DNA of 64,000 bases from Halomicrobium salinisoli (GCF_020405185.1 NZ_CP084463.1:248001-312000), one strand, 5' to 3'; positions 28,691 through 37,929 are shown, numbered from the stretch's first letter. Numbers and translations are program-made. The notes: generated by a model from the letters alone, not told the origin.

Positions 28691-30097
28691 ATGTCAGATG
28701 GATCGGAATTGGGGGCGTCACGGCGGCGGTTCCTTGCGCTGGCCGGCGGAGCGGCGCTCGCAGGCTGTTCGTCGCCCGGGGCGCCGTCGAGCGGGTCGCC
28801 GTCCGACGGCGGGACCGACGGGAACCAGTCGACGACCAGTCCCACCGCCGGTGGGGCGGAACTGCTCGGCTACGACGTCGCGGTCGACCACGACGAGACG
28901 GCCTGGGACGGGTACGACACCGAGTGGTCTCCGCCGACCGACGCGCCGCCGACGGAGCTGTCGACCGAGCGGCTCGTCGAGAACCTGGAGATCCCGTGGG
29001 ACCTCTCCTTCGGCACCGACGGGACGCTGTTCATCACCGAGCGGGTCGGCCGCGTGCTGGCCTTCGAGGACGGGGAGGTGCGGCCGATCGCCGAGCCCGA
29101 CGCGGCCATCGACGCCGGTTCCGTCGAGGCCGGGGCCGAGGAGAACAGCTGGTACGTCCAGGGCGGCGAGGGCGGCACCCTCGGCGTCGCGGCCCACCCG
29201 TCCTATCCCGAGCCGCCGATCGTCTACGTCTACTACACCTACCGGACCGAGGACGCCCGCTTCAACCGGGTCGCGTACGTCGACGCGTCGGCGGACGACC
29301 CCGCCGACGCGACGGGCGTGCTGATCGACGAGATCCCGGCCGACAGCTACCACAACGGCGGTCGCCTGGAGTTCGGCCCGGCGAACTACCTGTGGGTCAC
29401 CTGCGGGGACTCACTCGAGGGCTCGCTCGCGCAGGACACCTCGTCGCCGGCGGGATCGATCCTGCGGGTGACCCCCGCGGGCGAGCCCGCGCCGGGCAAC
29501 CCCGACCTTGGCGCGGACGCCGACCCGCGGATCTTCTCGTACGGCCACCGAAACCCGCAGGGGGTCGTCTGGCTCCCCGACGGGACGCCGATCGCCACCG
29601 AGCACGGCCCCACCGGCCGCGACGAAGTCAACCGCCTCGTGGCCGGCGGGAACTACGGCTGGCCCGACGTCCGCCAGCGCGACGAGTACCTCGACGCCGA
29701 CGACGTCCGCAAGCCGCTCGTCAACACCGGCGAGTCGGACAACTGGGCGCCCTCCGGGGCGGTCTTCTACACCGGCGACGCGGTGCCCGGCCTGCGCAAC
29801 CGCGTCCTCGTGGGCGGCCTGATCAGCCAGCGGCTGAACGTCGCGACGGTGACGCCCGCGGGCGCGGAGGCCCCGCCGGTCGGGGACGGCGTCCGCTACG
29901 ACCAGGAGTGGACCGACCCCGACTACGTGACCACGGCCCACCATCGCCTGGCCGACGAACTCGGGCGGATCCGTCACGTCGAGCAGGGTCCCGACGGCGC
30001 GCTGTACGCCATCACGTCCAACCGCGACGGCCGCGCCAAGGGGGAGTTCCCGACGGAGCGCGACGACGTCCTCGTGCGCATCAGTTCCGCCGAGTGA
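28691..30097 (+). CDS. PQQ-dependent sugar dehydrogenase-like lipoprotein
   Basis: A 468-residue exported protein with a Tat-like RRRF motif (11-14), lipobox LAGC with Cys26 and a Ser/Gly/Asp linker. The body is a six-bladed beta-propeller of the soluble glucose/aldose dehydrogenase (GSDH, sorbosone) family: IPWDLSFGTDGTLFITER, HNGGRLEFG with the catalytic-type His221, and SYGHRNPQG. It would oxidise sugars outside the membrane using PQQ, if the cell can obtain PQQ; no PQQ synthesis gene is present here. A TATA-like ccttacta lies about 30 bases before the ATG. Confidence 0.82.
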   Translation: MSDGSELGASRRRFLALAGGAALAGCSSPGAPSSGSPSDGGTDGNQSTTSPTAGGAELLGYDVAVDHDETAWDGYDTEWSPPTDAPPTELSTERLVENLEIPWDLSFGTDGTLFITERVGRVLAFEDGEVRPIAEPDAAIDAGSVEAGAEENSWYVQGGEGGTLGVAAHPSYPEPPIVYVYYTYRTEDARFNRVAYVDASADDPADATGVLIDEIPADSYHNGGRLEFGPANYLWVTCGDSLEGSLAQDTSSPAGSILRVTPAGEPAPGNPDLGADADPRIFSYGHRNPQGVVWLPDGTPIATEHGPTGRDEVNRLVAGGNYGWPDVRQRDEYLDADDVRKPLVNTGESDNWAPSGAVFYTGDAVPGLRNRVLVGGLISQRLNVATVTPAGAEAPPVGDGVRYDQEWTDPDYVTTAHHRLADELGRIRHVEQGPDGALYAITSNRDGRAKGEFPTERDDVLVRISSAE

Positions 30098-30154
30098 CGC
30101 CGTCTCCGTCGGGAGCGCCACTCGCCGACGCCAACGCCGTAAACCAGCATCTAT

Positions 30155-30173
30155 TTCCACGTTGACGGTGGAA
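30155..30173. promoter_or_regulatory. Inverted repeat upstream of bioY, candidate operator
   Basis: Arms TTCCAC and GTGGAA are separated by 7 bases and end 8 bases before the bioY ATG at 30182. The position would let a bound repressor block transcription start or initiation of translation. A biotin-responsive regulator is a guess, because the site matches no motif that I know with certainty. Confidence 0.35.
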
Positions 30174-30181
30174 GGGCGACC

Positions 30182-30757
30182 ATGGCAGGGGAACACGAAT
30201 CGGTCGACCTCGTCGGCGATGAGACCGTCGAGCAGTTCGCGCGGGCGGTACTGCTGGCGGCGCTGACCGCGGCGCTCGCGCAGGTGTCGATCCCGTTGCC
30301 GGGCGGCGTCCCCTTCTCGCTGCAGCACTTCGGCGCCTTCTTCGCCGGGCTCCTGCTGGGGCCGCTGTGGGGCGGGTTCGCGCTGCTGGTGTACATCCTC
30401 GCGGGCGCGGCCGGCGCGCCGGTGTACTCCAACGGCGGCGCCGGCCTGGGCTACCTGTTCGGCCAGACCGGGGGCTTCCTCTTCGGCTTCCTCGCCTGCG
30501 CCGTCGTCGTTGGCGGACTCGTCCACCGCCGGGTCGAGCCGCGGGACCTCGCCGACGTCTCGATCGCCGTTCAGGTCGCGGCCGTTCTGGTCGGGCTGGT
30601 CGCCATCTATCTGGTCGGCGTCCCCTGGATGGCGTTCGTGGCGGGGCTCCCGCTGGAGCGGGCGGCCGGGGTGATGGCGCCGTTCTTCCCGCCGGACGTC
30701 CTCAAGGCCCTGATCGCCGTCGCCGTGGTGCGGGGCGGCGACCTCCTCCGGCGATGA
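30182..30757 (+). CDS. bioY: BioY biotin-binding transporter subunit
   Basis: A 191-residue membrane protein with about six helices, the S-component of an ECF-type biotin transporter. Family motifs include AQVSIPLPGGVPFSLQHFG, GLLLGPLWGG and the GAPVYSNGGAGLGYLFGQTGGFL segment that binds biotin. The stop overlaps the downstream ATPase start in an ATGA arrangement, so the three transporter genes form one operon. Confidence 0.92.
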   Translation: MAGEHESVDLVGDETVEQFARAVLLAALTAALAQVSIPLPGGVPFSLQHFGAFFAGLLLGPLWGGFALLVYILAGAAGAPVYSNGGAGLGYLFGQTGGFLFGFLACAVVVGGLVHRRVEPRDLADVSIAVQVAAVLVGLVAIYLVGVPWMAFVAGLPLERAAGVMAPFFPPDVLKALIAVAVVRGGDLLRR

Positions 30758-31449
30758 TCGAGGTCCGCGATCTCGTCTACCGGTACGACGGCGAGGCGGC
30801 CGTCGACGGCGTCTCCCTGACGATTCCCGACGGCGAGTTCCTGCTGCTCGTCGGACCGAACGGGTCGGGGAAGACGACGCTCGTCCGCCACTTCGACGGC
30901 CTCCTGGAGCCGGACGCCGGCACCGTCGCGGTGGACGGCCGGGACGTGACCGAGCACCCGGTCGCGGCCCGGACGAGCGTGGGGATGGTGTTCCAGCACC
31001 CCCGCGACCAGTTCGTCGCCGCGACGGTCGGGGCCGACGTCGCCTTCGGTCCGGAGAACCTGGGGCTGGACCGCGCGGAGATCGACCGCCGGGTCGAGGA
31101 CGCCCTCGCGGCGGTGAACATGGCGGGCCGGGCCGACGAGCGGATCGACGCCCTCTCCGGAGGCGAGCAGGCTCGCGTCGCCGTCGCGGGCGCGCTCGCG
31201 ATGGACCCGGACCACCTCGTGCTCGACGAGCCGCTGGCGGGGCTCGACCGACCCGCCCGCGAGTCGCTGCGCTCGCGCCTCGCCGACCTCCACGCCGACG
31301 GCACCGGGATCGTCGTGGTCACCCACGACGCCGGCGAACTGCTGGACCTGGCCGACCGCGTCGTCGGGCTCGGCCGCGGACGGGTCGCCTTTGACGAACC
31401 GCCCGAGCGGGCCCGCGAGGAGCTGGACCGCATCGGCGTGGGATGTTGA
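30754..31449 (+). CDS. bioM: Energy-coupling-factor ABC ATPase (BioM/CbiO type)
   Basis: A 231-residue ABC ATPase that powers biotin uptake with BioY and the T-component. Walker A GPNGSGKTT is at 34-42, the Q-loop Gln at 81 (FQHPRDQ), signature LSGGEQ at 134-139, Walker B LVLDEP near 155-160 and the switch His in VVTHDAGE. Overlaps are ATGA with bioY and 7 bases with the following T-component gene. One ATPase gene suggests a homodimer. Confidence 0.92.
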   Translation: MIEVRDLVYRYDGEAAVDGVSLTIPDGEFLLLVGPNGSGKTTLVRHFDGLLEPDAGTVAVDGRDVTEHPVAARTSVGMVFQHPRDQFVAATVGADVAFGPENLGLDRAEIDRRVEDALAAVNMAGRADERIDALSGGEQARVAVAGALAMDPDHLVLDEPLAGLDRPARESLRSRLADLHADGTGIVVVTHDAGELLDLADRVVGLGRGRVAFDEPPERAREELDRIGVGC

Positions 31450-32156
31450 GCTACGAGCCGGGCGACGCGCTCGCCCACCGGCTGGACCCGCGGGCGAAGC
31501 TCCTCTTCCAGGCCGGCGTCGCCGTGGCCGCGTTCGCCCGGACCGACCCCGCGTGGCTGGCCGGGACGGCGCTGCTCGGCCTCGCCGCGTGCTGGCCGGC
31601 GCGGCTGTCGCCGCTGCGCGTCCTCCGGTCCTACCGCGTCGTGCTGGCCGTCCTGGCGCTCGCGCCCCTGCTCGCGGGGGTCGCGCTCGGCCCGCCGTGG
31701 TTCCGGGTCGGTCCGGCGCTGGAGTCGCTGGTGGCCGTGGCGCGCGTCGTGCCCGTCCTCCTCGTCAGCGCCGCGTACGTGACCACGACGCCCGTGCGCG
31801 AGACGCGGGCCGCGATCCAGTGGCTCGTGCCCGGTCGCGTCGGGCAGGCGCTGGGCGTCGGCGTCTCGCTGACGGTCCGCTTCTTCCCGCTCGTCCTGCG
31901 GGACGTCCGGGCCACGCGGACAGCGATTACCGCGCGGCTGGGCGACGAGCGGCCGCTGGCCGACCGGGCGCGCCGGCTCTCGGTCCGGAGCCTCCACCGG
32001 ACGCTGGACCGCTCGGACCGCCTGGCGCTGGCGCTGCGCGCCCGGTGTTTCGCCTGGAACCCGACGCTGCCCGCCCTCTCCTTCGGGGCGCGCGATTACC
32101 CCGTCCTCGCCCTCGGGCTGGCCCTGCTCGCGACGCCGCTGCTCGGCCTCCTCTAG
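31443..32156 (+). CDS. bioN: ECF transporter T-component (BioN/EcfT)
   Basis: A 237-residue membrane protein with the EcfT plan: N-terminal LDPRAKLL motif, about five helices and two cytoplasmic coupling helices with Ala-Arg signatures (RDVRATRTAITARLG and ALRARCFAWNPT) that contact the ATPase. Together with bioY and the ATPase it completes a dedicated biotin importer. The gene ends 4 bases inside the convergent thiolase gene on the other strand. Confidence 0.88.
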   Translation: MLSYEPGDALAHRLDPRAKLLFQAGVAVAAFARTDPAWLAGTALLGLAACWPARLSPLRVLRSYRVVLAVLALAPLLAGVALGPPWFRVGPALESLVAVARVVPVLLVSAAYVTTTPVRETRAAIQWLVPGRVGQALGVGVSLTVRFFPLVLRDVRATRTAITARLGDERPLADRARRLSVRSLHRTLDRSDRLALALRARCFAWNPTLPALSFGARDYPVLALGLALLATPLLGLL

Positions 32157-33319
32157 CCGTCCGCCGTCAGGACGGTCACAATCGCGCAGTTGCCGAACCC
32201 GCCGACGTTGCAGGCCAGCCCGGTCGACGCTGGCACCTGTCGCCGGCCGGCTCGGTCCGTCAGCTGGTCGTACAGCTCGACGAGCTGGGCCACGCCGGAG
32301 GCGGCGATGGGGTGGCCCTTGGACTTCAGCCCGCCGGAGGTGTTGACCGGCAGCCGGCCGTCCCGTGCGCTTGTGCCCTCGGCGGCCAGCCGCCATCCCG
32401 ACCCCCGCTCGGCGACCCCCAGCGCCTCGAGCTGGAGCGGTTCGAGGATGGAGAACATGTCGTGGACCTCCAGCACGTCCACCTCGCCCCGGTCGACACC
32501 GGCTCTCTCCAGGGCAGCGTCGCCGGCCCGCTCGACGGCCCCCATTCGCGTCAGATCGTCGCGCTCGTGGACGACGTGCGCGCCCGTCGCGCCAGCGATG
32601 CCGGCCAGGCGGACGCGCTCGTCGTCGCTGCCCCCGGCCCGCTCGTCGGCCCACGACGCGCTCGTCACGAGGACCGCGGCCGCGCCGTCGGAGAGCGGAC
32701 AGAAGTCGTACAGCCGGAGTGGGTCGGCCACGACCGGCGACTCGAGGACGTCCGCGACCGCGACCTCCTCACGGAGGTGGGCCTTCGGGTTCGCCAGTCC
32801 GTGGCGGTGGTTCTTGACCGCCACCGCGGCCAGCGCCTCGCGGGGCGCGTCGAAGCGGTCGAGGTACCGCCGGGCGGCCATGCCGGCGAAGGCGGGGATC
32901 GTCACCCCGTGGCGGTACGCCGCGGGGTGGGCCACCGCGGAGATGCGGTCCGTCGCGGCCGCGGTCGAAGCGTGGGTCAGCTTCTCCCCGCCGACCACGA
33001 GCGCGCAGTCGGCCTCGCCGGTCCGGACTGCCCGCACGGCAGAGTACACGCCGGCCGCCCCCGCGGCGGAGGTCTGCTCGACGCAGGCGGCGTGGGCCGG
33101 CGCCACCCCCAGTTCCCCGGCGACGGCGGTCGCGAGCCCCTGGGGGCCGTCGTAGGAACCGCCCGACTCGGCGACGTAGAGGTGGTCGACGGCGGCGGGA
33201 TCGACCGCGGCGTCGGCGAGACAGTCCGCCGCCGCTTCCGTCAGGAGCCCGACGAGGCGACCCTCTCGCTCGCCGAATCGGGTCATCGACGCCCCGGTCA
33301 GGGAGACTGCCGGACTCAC
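32153..33319 (-). CDS. Thiolase-family protein, catalytic Cys apparently Ser
   Basis: A 388-residue member of the thiolase superfamily, SCP-2/archaeal acetyl-CoA acetyltransferase branch. The N-terminus VSLTGASMTRFG and the C-terminal motifs NTSGGLKSKGHPIAASG and NVGGFGN are typical. In the position of the nucleophilic Cys (family pattern V-x-x-x-C-A-S-G) this protein reads VEQTSAAG, so Ser84 seems to replace the Cys. HMG-CoA synthase and the DUF35 partner often found beside archaeal thiolases are absent. The start is GTG 33319, since it gives the family's usual distance to MTRFG. A 20-codon leader frame overlaps the start. Confidence 0.8.
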   Translation of the reverse strand: MSPAVSLTGASMTRFGEREGRLVGLLTEAAADCLADAAVDPAAVDHLYVAESGGSYDGPQGLATAVAGELGVAPAHAACVEQTSAAGAAGVYSAVRAVRTGEADCALVVGGEKLTHASTAAATDRISAVAHPAAYRHGVTIPAFAGMAARRYLDRFDAPREALAAVAVKNHRHGLANPKAHLREEVAVADVLESPVVADPLRLYDFCPLSDGAAAVLVTSASWADERAGGSDDERVRLAGIAGATGAHVVHERDDLTRMGAVERAGDAALERAGVDRGEVDVLEVHDMFSILEPLQLEALGVAERGSGWRLAAEGTSARDGRLPVNTSGGLKSKGHPIAASGVAQLVELYDQLTDRAGRRQVPASTGLACNVGGFGNCAIVTVLTADG

Positions 33320-33378
33320 GGGCTACGCCCCCCGGCGAGTCGTCCGGCCGCCCTGCTCGTCAACCTCGATGGTCGCAT
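33316..33378 (-). CDS. Possible 20-residue leader ORF before the thiolase gene
   Basis: ATG at 33378 opens a 20-codon frame (MRPSRLTSRAAGRLAGGRSP) whose TGA overlaps the GTG of the thiolase homologue. A minus-strand TTTA at 33404-33407 lies about 28 bases upstream of this ATG, so the mRNA probably begins at or near it. Ribosomes would then reach the GTG start by termination-reinitiation. This is inferred from spacing only; the peptide itself looks unremarkable and Arg-rich. Confidence 0.3.
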   Translation of the reverse strand: MRPSRLTSRAAGRLAGGRSP

Positions 33379-33443
33379 ACGTTGACGACCTCGCGGGAGG
33401 GCCGTAAAGAAGTCGATTCGGGGGGTGCCGGCGGGGAGGTCCG

Positions 33444-34196
33444 TCAGTCGGCGGCCTGATCGGCGCCGTTCGCCGTCGCGTAGGCCTGCGTGACGTCGAC
33501 GAGCGCCTTCCGGTACTCGCTCTCGTCGGGGTCCCGCGCGAGCGACCGGAAGTGCCGCTTGAACGAGTCCAGGCTCACGTGGGGCGCGTCCGCGGCGGCG
33601 GCGTGAGCGAGGTCGTAGATGGGGTGGCCCTCGTCGGCGAGGTCGTGGCGCTCGACCAGTCCCAGCGCGAAGGCGGCGTTGACGGCCGTGATGTCCGGGT
33701 CCGCGCCGGCGGTCAGTCGGTCCCACGCCCCCTGTTCTCGGGGCGCGTCCAGCACCGCCGCGGCGAGGCTCGACTCGAGGAAGTCGACCAGCTTGTCCGC
33801 GGGCGCGACGTCGAGCCAGACGTCGTCGGCGTAGATGTCCTTCATGTGGTTGGCGATCTGGTAGCAGTGGGTCAGCGTCCGCCGCTCGACGCTCTCGCCG
33901 GCCAGCCCCAGGTAGATCGCCTCCCGCGTCGACTGGGTGTGGGAGGGGTGCTCGCGCTCGTAGTGGTGCATGTGGGCGAACTCGTGGAGGGCGAGTTCGC
34001 GGGCCATGGCGCTCGTGGCCGCCTGCTGGGAGATGATCAGCAGGTGGCTCTCCTCGTCGTGGCTCACACGCGTCCGCTCGTCGGGATCCTCGCGGATCCG
34101 AATCGTCACGGGCCGGTCGAGATCGTGCTCGGTCTCGAAGAGGTCGCGGGCGCCGAGAAACGGCTCCGCCGGCCCACCCTGCACGTGGACGTCCAT
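33444..34196 (-). CDS. HExxH metalloprotease-like protein (DUF5781-like)
   Basis: A 250-residue soluble protein. [10 protein letters not shown] at 71-80 gives the zincin-type HExxH pattern (His71, Glu72, His75), preceded by an alpha-helix and followed by a region with Glu98-type acidic residues ([14 protein letters not shown]) that could supply the third ligand. The family is a haloarchaeal domain of unknown function; peptidase activity is plausible but unproven. The last third is helical. It faces away from fusA and its start lies beside the repeat array upstream of fusA. Confidence 0.7.
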   Translation of the reverse strand: MDVHVQGGPAEPFLGARDLFETEHDLDRPVTIRIREDPDERTRVSHDEESHLLIISQQAATSAMARELALHEFAHMHHYEREHPSHTQSTREAIYLGLAGESVERRTLTHCYQIANHMKDIYADDVWLDVAPADKLVDFLESSLAAAVLDAPREQGAWDRLTAGADPDITAVNAAFALGLVERHDLADEGHPIYDLAHAAAADAPHVSLDSFKRHFRSLARDPDESEYRKALVDVTQAYATANGADQAAD

Positions 34197-34313
34197 ACGT
34201 TACTGGGCAAGTGATTGCGCCGTATTACTCTTGCGGGGGCGTGACACGGGCCGCAGGACGGCGGCGGGGCCGCTGTCGTTTCTGCGGGGACTCGGGAATC
34301 GACCCACGCGGCG

Positions 34314-34467
34314 AGTCCGCTCGCTGCGCTCGCTCCCCGACGAGCTTCCGCGTTCGTGCTTCACTCTGCCGCACCCACGCGGAAACACCGTCAGTCCGCT
34401 CGCGACGCTCGCTCCCTGACGAGCTTCCATTTGCGTGCTTCCAGTTGTCGCACGCAAATGGAAACAC
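34314..34467. repeat. Two tandem 79-base repeats with covarying stems, upstream of fusA
   Basis: Copies start at 34314 and 34393. Both share a GC-rich block beginning agtccgctcg and ending cgacgagcttcc or tgacgagcttcc, then a hairpin, then ggaaacac. In copy 2 the stem is TTCCATTTGCGTGC (34425-34438) with GCACGCAAATGGAA (34450-34463), 14 perfect pairs. In copy 1 the arms are at 34346-34359 and 34371-34384; the outer TTCCGCG/CGCGGAA pairs fully, and ATT/AAT of copy 2 is GCG/CGC here. The paired change argues for selection on the stem. The array ends 37 bases before the fusA ATG and may be in its promoter or leader. Confidence 0.75.
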
Positions 34468-34504
34468 TACCCTTTTGACGCTGCTTCTGATAGTCAGCCG
34501 TATA

Positions 34505-36691
34505 ATGGGCCGACGTAAAAAGATCGTACAGGAATGTGAGACCCTGATGGACCGTCCGGAGAACATCCGGAACATCGCCATCGCGGCTCACGTCGACCAC
34601 GGGAAGACGACGCTGACGGACAACCTGCTCGCCGGTGCGGGCATGATCTCCGAGGACACCGCCGGCGAGCAGCTGGCGATGGACACGGAGGAGGACGAGC
34701 AGGAGCGCGGGATCACCATCGACGCGGCGAACGTCTCGATGACCCACGAGTACGAGGGCGACAACCACCTCATCAACCTCATCGACACGCCGGGCCACGT
34801 CGACTTCGGCGGGGACGTGACCCGCGCGATGCGCGCCGTCGACGGTGCGCTCGTGGTGGTCGACGCCGTCGAGGGCGCGATGCCCCAGACCGAGACCGTG
34901 CTGCGCCAGGCGCTGCGCGAGGGCGTGAAGCCGACCCTGTTCATCAACAAGGTCGACCGCCTCATCTCGGAGCTCCAGGAGGGTCCCGAGGAGATGCAGC
35001 AGCGTCTCATGTCGGTCATCCAGGACGTCAACGACCTGATCCGCGGGATGACCGAGGACATGGACGACGTCGACGACTGGACGGTCTCCGTCGAGGAGGG
35101 GACCGTCGGGTTCGGGTCCGCGCTGTACAAGTGGGGCGTCTCGATGCCCTCGATGCAGCGGACCGGGATGGACTTCGGCGACATCATGGAGCTGGAGCGC
35201 AACGACAACCGCCAGGAGCTCCACGAGCGGACGCCCCTGTCGGACGTCGTGCTCGACATGGTCTGTGAGCACTTCCCGAACCCCATCGACGCCCAGCCCC
35301 GCCGTATCCCGCGCATCTGGCGCGGCGACGCCGAGTCCGAACTCGCAGAGGGCATGCGTCTGGTCGACGAGGACGGCGAGGTCGTCCTGATGGTCACCGA
35401 CATCGGGATCGACCCCCACGCCGGCGAGATCGCCGCGGGCCGCGTCTTCTCCGGCACGCTGGAGAAGGGCCAGGAGCTGTACGTCTCCGGGACCGCCGGC
35501 AAGAACCGCATCCAGAGCGTCGGCATCTACATGGGCGGCGAGCGCGAGGAAGTCGACCGCGTCCCCGCCGGTAACATCGCCGCCGTCACCGGGCTGAAGG
35601 ACGCCATCGCCGGCTCGACCGTCTCCAGCGTCGAGATGACGCCGTTCGAGTCCATCGAGCACATCTCGGAGCCGGTCATCACGAAGTCCGTCGAGGCCCA
35701 GAACATGGACGACCTGCCGAAGCTCATCGAGACGCTCCAGCAGGTCGCCAAGGAGGACCCGACGATCCAGGTCGAGATCAACGAGGACACCGGCGAGCAC
35801 CTCATCTCCGGCCAGGGCGAGCTCCACCTCGAAGTGATCGGCCAGCGCATCGAGCGCAACCAGGGCATCCCGATCAACACCGGCGAACCGATCGTCGTCT
35901 ACCGCGAGGCGCCCCAGCAGGAGTCCCGCGAGGTCGAGGGCATCTCGCCGAACCGCCACAACCGGTTCTACATCTCCATCGAGCCCCTCGACGAGGACAT
36001 CGTCGAGACGATCAAGATGGGCGAGGCCTCCATGGACATGCCCGAACTCGAGCGCCGTGAGGCGCTGCAGGACGCCGGCATGGACAAGGACACCTCCCAG
36101 AACATCGAGCACATCCACGGGACGAACGTCCTCATCGACGACACGAAGGGTATCCAGCACCTCAACGAGACGATGGAGCTGGTCATCGAGGGCCTCGAGG
36201 AGGCGCTCAACGACGGTCCCCTCGCCGCAGAACCCGTCCAGGGTACGCTGCTGCGCCTGCACGACGCGCGCCTGCACGAGGACGCCATCCACCGCGGTCC
36301 GGCCCAGGTCATCCCGGCCGTCCGCGAGGCCGTCCACAACGCCCTGATCGACGCCGAGATCCGCCTGCTCGAGCCGATCCAGGACGTCCGCATCGACGTC
36401 CCCAACGAGCACATGGGCGCCGCGTCCGGCGAGGTCCAGGGCCGCCGTGGCCGCGTCGACGACATGTACCAGGAGGGCGACCTCATGGTCGTCGAGGGCG
36501 TCGCGCCGGTCGACGAGATGATCGGCTTCTCCAGCGACATCCGCTCGGCCACCGAGGGCCGCGCCTCCTGGAACACGGAGAACGCCGGCTTCCAGGTCAT
36601 GGCCGACAACCTCCAGCCCGAGAAGATCACGGAGATCCGCGAGCGCAAGGGCATGAAGACGGAACTGCCCGAAGCGATCGACTACCTCTAG
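34505..36691 (+). CDS. fusA: Translation elongation factor EF-2
   Basis: A 728-residue GTPase that drives translocation on the ribosome. The G1 loop AHVDHGKT is at 28-35, G3 DTPGHVDF and G4 NKVD follow, and the diphthamide-bearing His of [11 protein letters not shown] is at about residue 596. Full length for archaeal EF-2. ATG 34505 is chosen because [15 protein letters not shown] is the archaeal N-terminus; longer frames run through the repeat array. A T-rich ccctttt at 34469-34475 is a plausible promoter element. A run of T residues follows the stop. Confidence 0.97.
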   Translation: MGRRKKIVQECETLMDRPENIRNIAIAAHVDHGKTTLTDNLLAGAGMISEDTAGEQLAMDTEEDEQERGITIDAANVSMTHEYEGDNHLINLIDTPGHVDFGGDVTRAMRAVDGALVVVDAVEGAMPQTETVLRQALREGVKPTLFINKVDRLISELQEGPEEMQQRLMSVIQDVNDLIRGMTEDMDDVDDWTVSVEEGTVGFGSALYKWGVSMPSMQRTGMDFGDIMELERNDNRQELHERTPLSDVVLDMVCEHFPNPIDAQPRRIPRIWRGDAESELAEGMRLVDEDGEVVLMVTDIGIDPHAGEIAAGRVFSGTLEKGQELYVSGTAGKNRIQSVGIYMGGEREEVDRVPAGNIAAVTGLKDAIAGSTVSSVEMTPFESIEHISEPVITKSVEAQNMDDLPKLIETLQQVAKEDPTIQVEINEDTGEHLISGQGELHLEVIGQRIERNQGIPINTGEPIVVYREAPQQESREVEGISPNRHNRFYISIEPLDEDIVETIKMGEASMDMPELERREALQDAGMDKDTSQNIEHIHGTNVLIDDTKGIQHLNETMELVIEGLEEALNDGPLAAEPVQGTLLRLHDARLHEDAIHRGPAQVIPAVREAVHNALIDAEIRLLEPIQDVRIDVPNEHMGAASGEVQGRRGRVDDMYQEGDLMVVEGVAPVDEMIGFSSDIRSATEGRASWNTENAGFQVMADNLQPEKITEIRERKGMKTELPEAIDYL

Positions 36692-36700
36692 ACTACCACC

Positions 36701-36827
36701 TTTTTCACGAGGGCCTCGCGCTCGCCTTCGGCGAGCGCTCGACCCCCGCCAAAAAACGTGGGCGAAAAAAGCCGGACGCTCGCTTCGCTCGCGTCCGGTG
36801 AACCGCGCCTCACTCCGTTCGGCGCGG
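36701..36827 (+). terminator. T-tract plus three hairpins downstream of fusA
   Basis: TTTTT at 36701-36705 lies 10 bases after the fusA stop and is a probable archaeal terminator. Three perfect inverted repeats follow: 36718-36738 (gcgctcgcc/ggcgagcgc), 36772-36798 (ccggacgc/gcgtccgg) and 36803-36827 (ccgcgcc/ggcgcgg), with A-rich spacers between the first two. The set is unusually elaborate for a terminator and may be another member of the hairpin arrays of this region. Confidence 0.6.
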
Positions 36828-36862
36828 ATGCTCTACTCTGTAGACCCATCGACCGGAAGCGT

Positions 36863-37222
36863 TCAGTGCTCGGTCACGCAGAACCCGTTCCCCTCGGGGT
36901 CCTCCAGGACCGTCCACGTCGCCGTGAACGACTCGAATTCCTTTCTCTTCCGCTCGCGGACTGTGGCCCCGAGGTCCCGGAGCCGCTCGACGGTCGCCTC
37001 GCGGTCTTCTGCTTCCAGATCGAGGTGGATCGGGAGGTCGCGGTCGGTCCCCTTCGGCGCCTCCCTGAACAGAAGATCCGGGCCGTCGTCCGGCCGGTCG
37101 ACGATGACGTCGTCGAACTCGTCGGGGAGGCCCCGTCGCTCGCCTTCGAGGGCGGCGGCCCAGAACGTCGCGAGTCGGTCGGTATCGTCACAAGCGAAGG
37201 TAATAAATCCTAATTCTGGCAT
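36863..37222 (-). CDS. VOC/glyoxalase-like small protein
   Basis: A 119-residue protein with the paired beta-alpha-beta-beta-beta plan of the vicinal-oxygen-chelate superfamily: LGFITFACDDTDRLATFWAA at the start, HLDLEAEDREATVERL in the middle and VLEDPEGNGFCVTEH at the end. Such proteins may be metal-dependent lyases, dioxygenases or binding proteins; the substrate cannot be inferred. It converges with fusA. Confidence 0.75.
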   Translation of the reverse strand: MPELGFITFACDDTDRLATFWAAALEGERRGLPDEFDDVIVDRPDDGPDLLFREAPKGTDRDLPIHLDLEAEDREATVERLRDLGATVRERKRKEFESFTATWTVLEDPEGNGFCVTEH

Positions 37223-37471
37223 GCTCTATAGTAATTATACGCAGTCGACAAGAACGTTCGGGAGCGGGCAACTGCTGACGTGGTCGCGATCGCTCAGGGG
37301 GTTGCGTACCGGTCGGTGAGGAGGGAGACCGCTCCGGCAGCAACAGCGAGGCGACCGGGGAGACGGCCCCGGAACACCGATAGGGCTGTGGGAGGCGACC
37401 AGACCAGTACCGGGGACGTCGTCCCGCTTCTCGCCCCCAGCCTTAGGTCGGTCCGCCGCCATTCTCCGCGC

Positions 37472-37693
37472 ATGGGCGACCGCATCCACCAGGTCGTGGA
37501 CATCCTCGTGGCGGCCCTGATCGGAGGTTCCACAACGTGGCTGTGGGCCTTCGCCGTGCCGCCGGGGCTGGCGCTGACCCTGGGGAGCATCTTCGCGGCG
37601 ATGTGGTACTTCTCGCGCAACCCCTGGGGGAGCGCCCGCGGCGAGGAGTACAACGAGTGGATCGACGACCTCTACGACCGGTACCTGCCGTGA
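37472..37693 (+). CDS. Small two-helix membrane protein
   Basis: A 73-residue protein. Two hydrophobic helices (about residues 8-27 and 29-47) are followed by a soluble tail ending in EWIDDLYDRYLP. ATG 37472 is chosen because codons before it are non-coding in character and a CCTTAG element lies about 30 bases upstream. Unknown function. The 249-base region before it (37223-37471) holds nothing else that I can support. Confidence 0.55.
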   Translation: MGDRIHQVVDILVAALIGGSTTWLWAFAVPPGLALTLGSIFAAMWYFSRNPWGSARGEEYNEWIDDLYDRYLP

Positions 37694-37803
37694 CCGGCGG
37701 CGCCGTCGCTGGTCGGCGTCGAAGAAGGGAGAAGTGGACCACGACAGACCGGATCCGGTTCGGGGGTACTGGGGGGGCAGAGCCGGCGGTTCGCGGGCGC
37801 TGT

Positions 37804-37929
37804 TCAGTCGGCGCCCTGCCCGGGAATGTAGCCGCAGTGGCTACAGAAACCCGGGAAGTCGGTGCTGTCGAACGATTCGCTGCAGTGCGGACAGGCGTTG
37901 GCCGGTGCCGCGTAGGTGCGCGCTGTCAT
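37804..37929 (-). CDS. 41-residue zinc-ribbon microprotein
   Basis: A short gene starting at ATG 37929 and ending with TGA at 37804. The product has CPHC at 13-16 and CSHCG at 29-33, spaced 12 residues apart, the pattern of the small CxxC zinc-finger proteins common in haloarchaea. A minus-strand TATATC at 37953-37958 lies about 27 bases upstream, exactly right for a leaderless mRNA, which supports the gene. Some members of this class affect motility, biofilm formation or stress responses; the role here is unknown. Confidence 0.7.
   Translation of the reverse strand: MTARTYAAPANACPHCSESFDSTDFPGFCSHCGYIPGQGAD

Noticed and set aside
30155..30173. Confident biotin-repressor operator call
   Set aside because: The inverted repeat is real but short (6-base arms), and no regulator gene or known consensus backs it; it is kept only as a low-confidence site.
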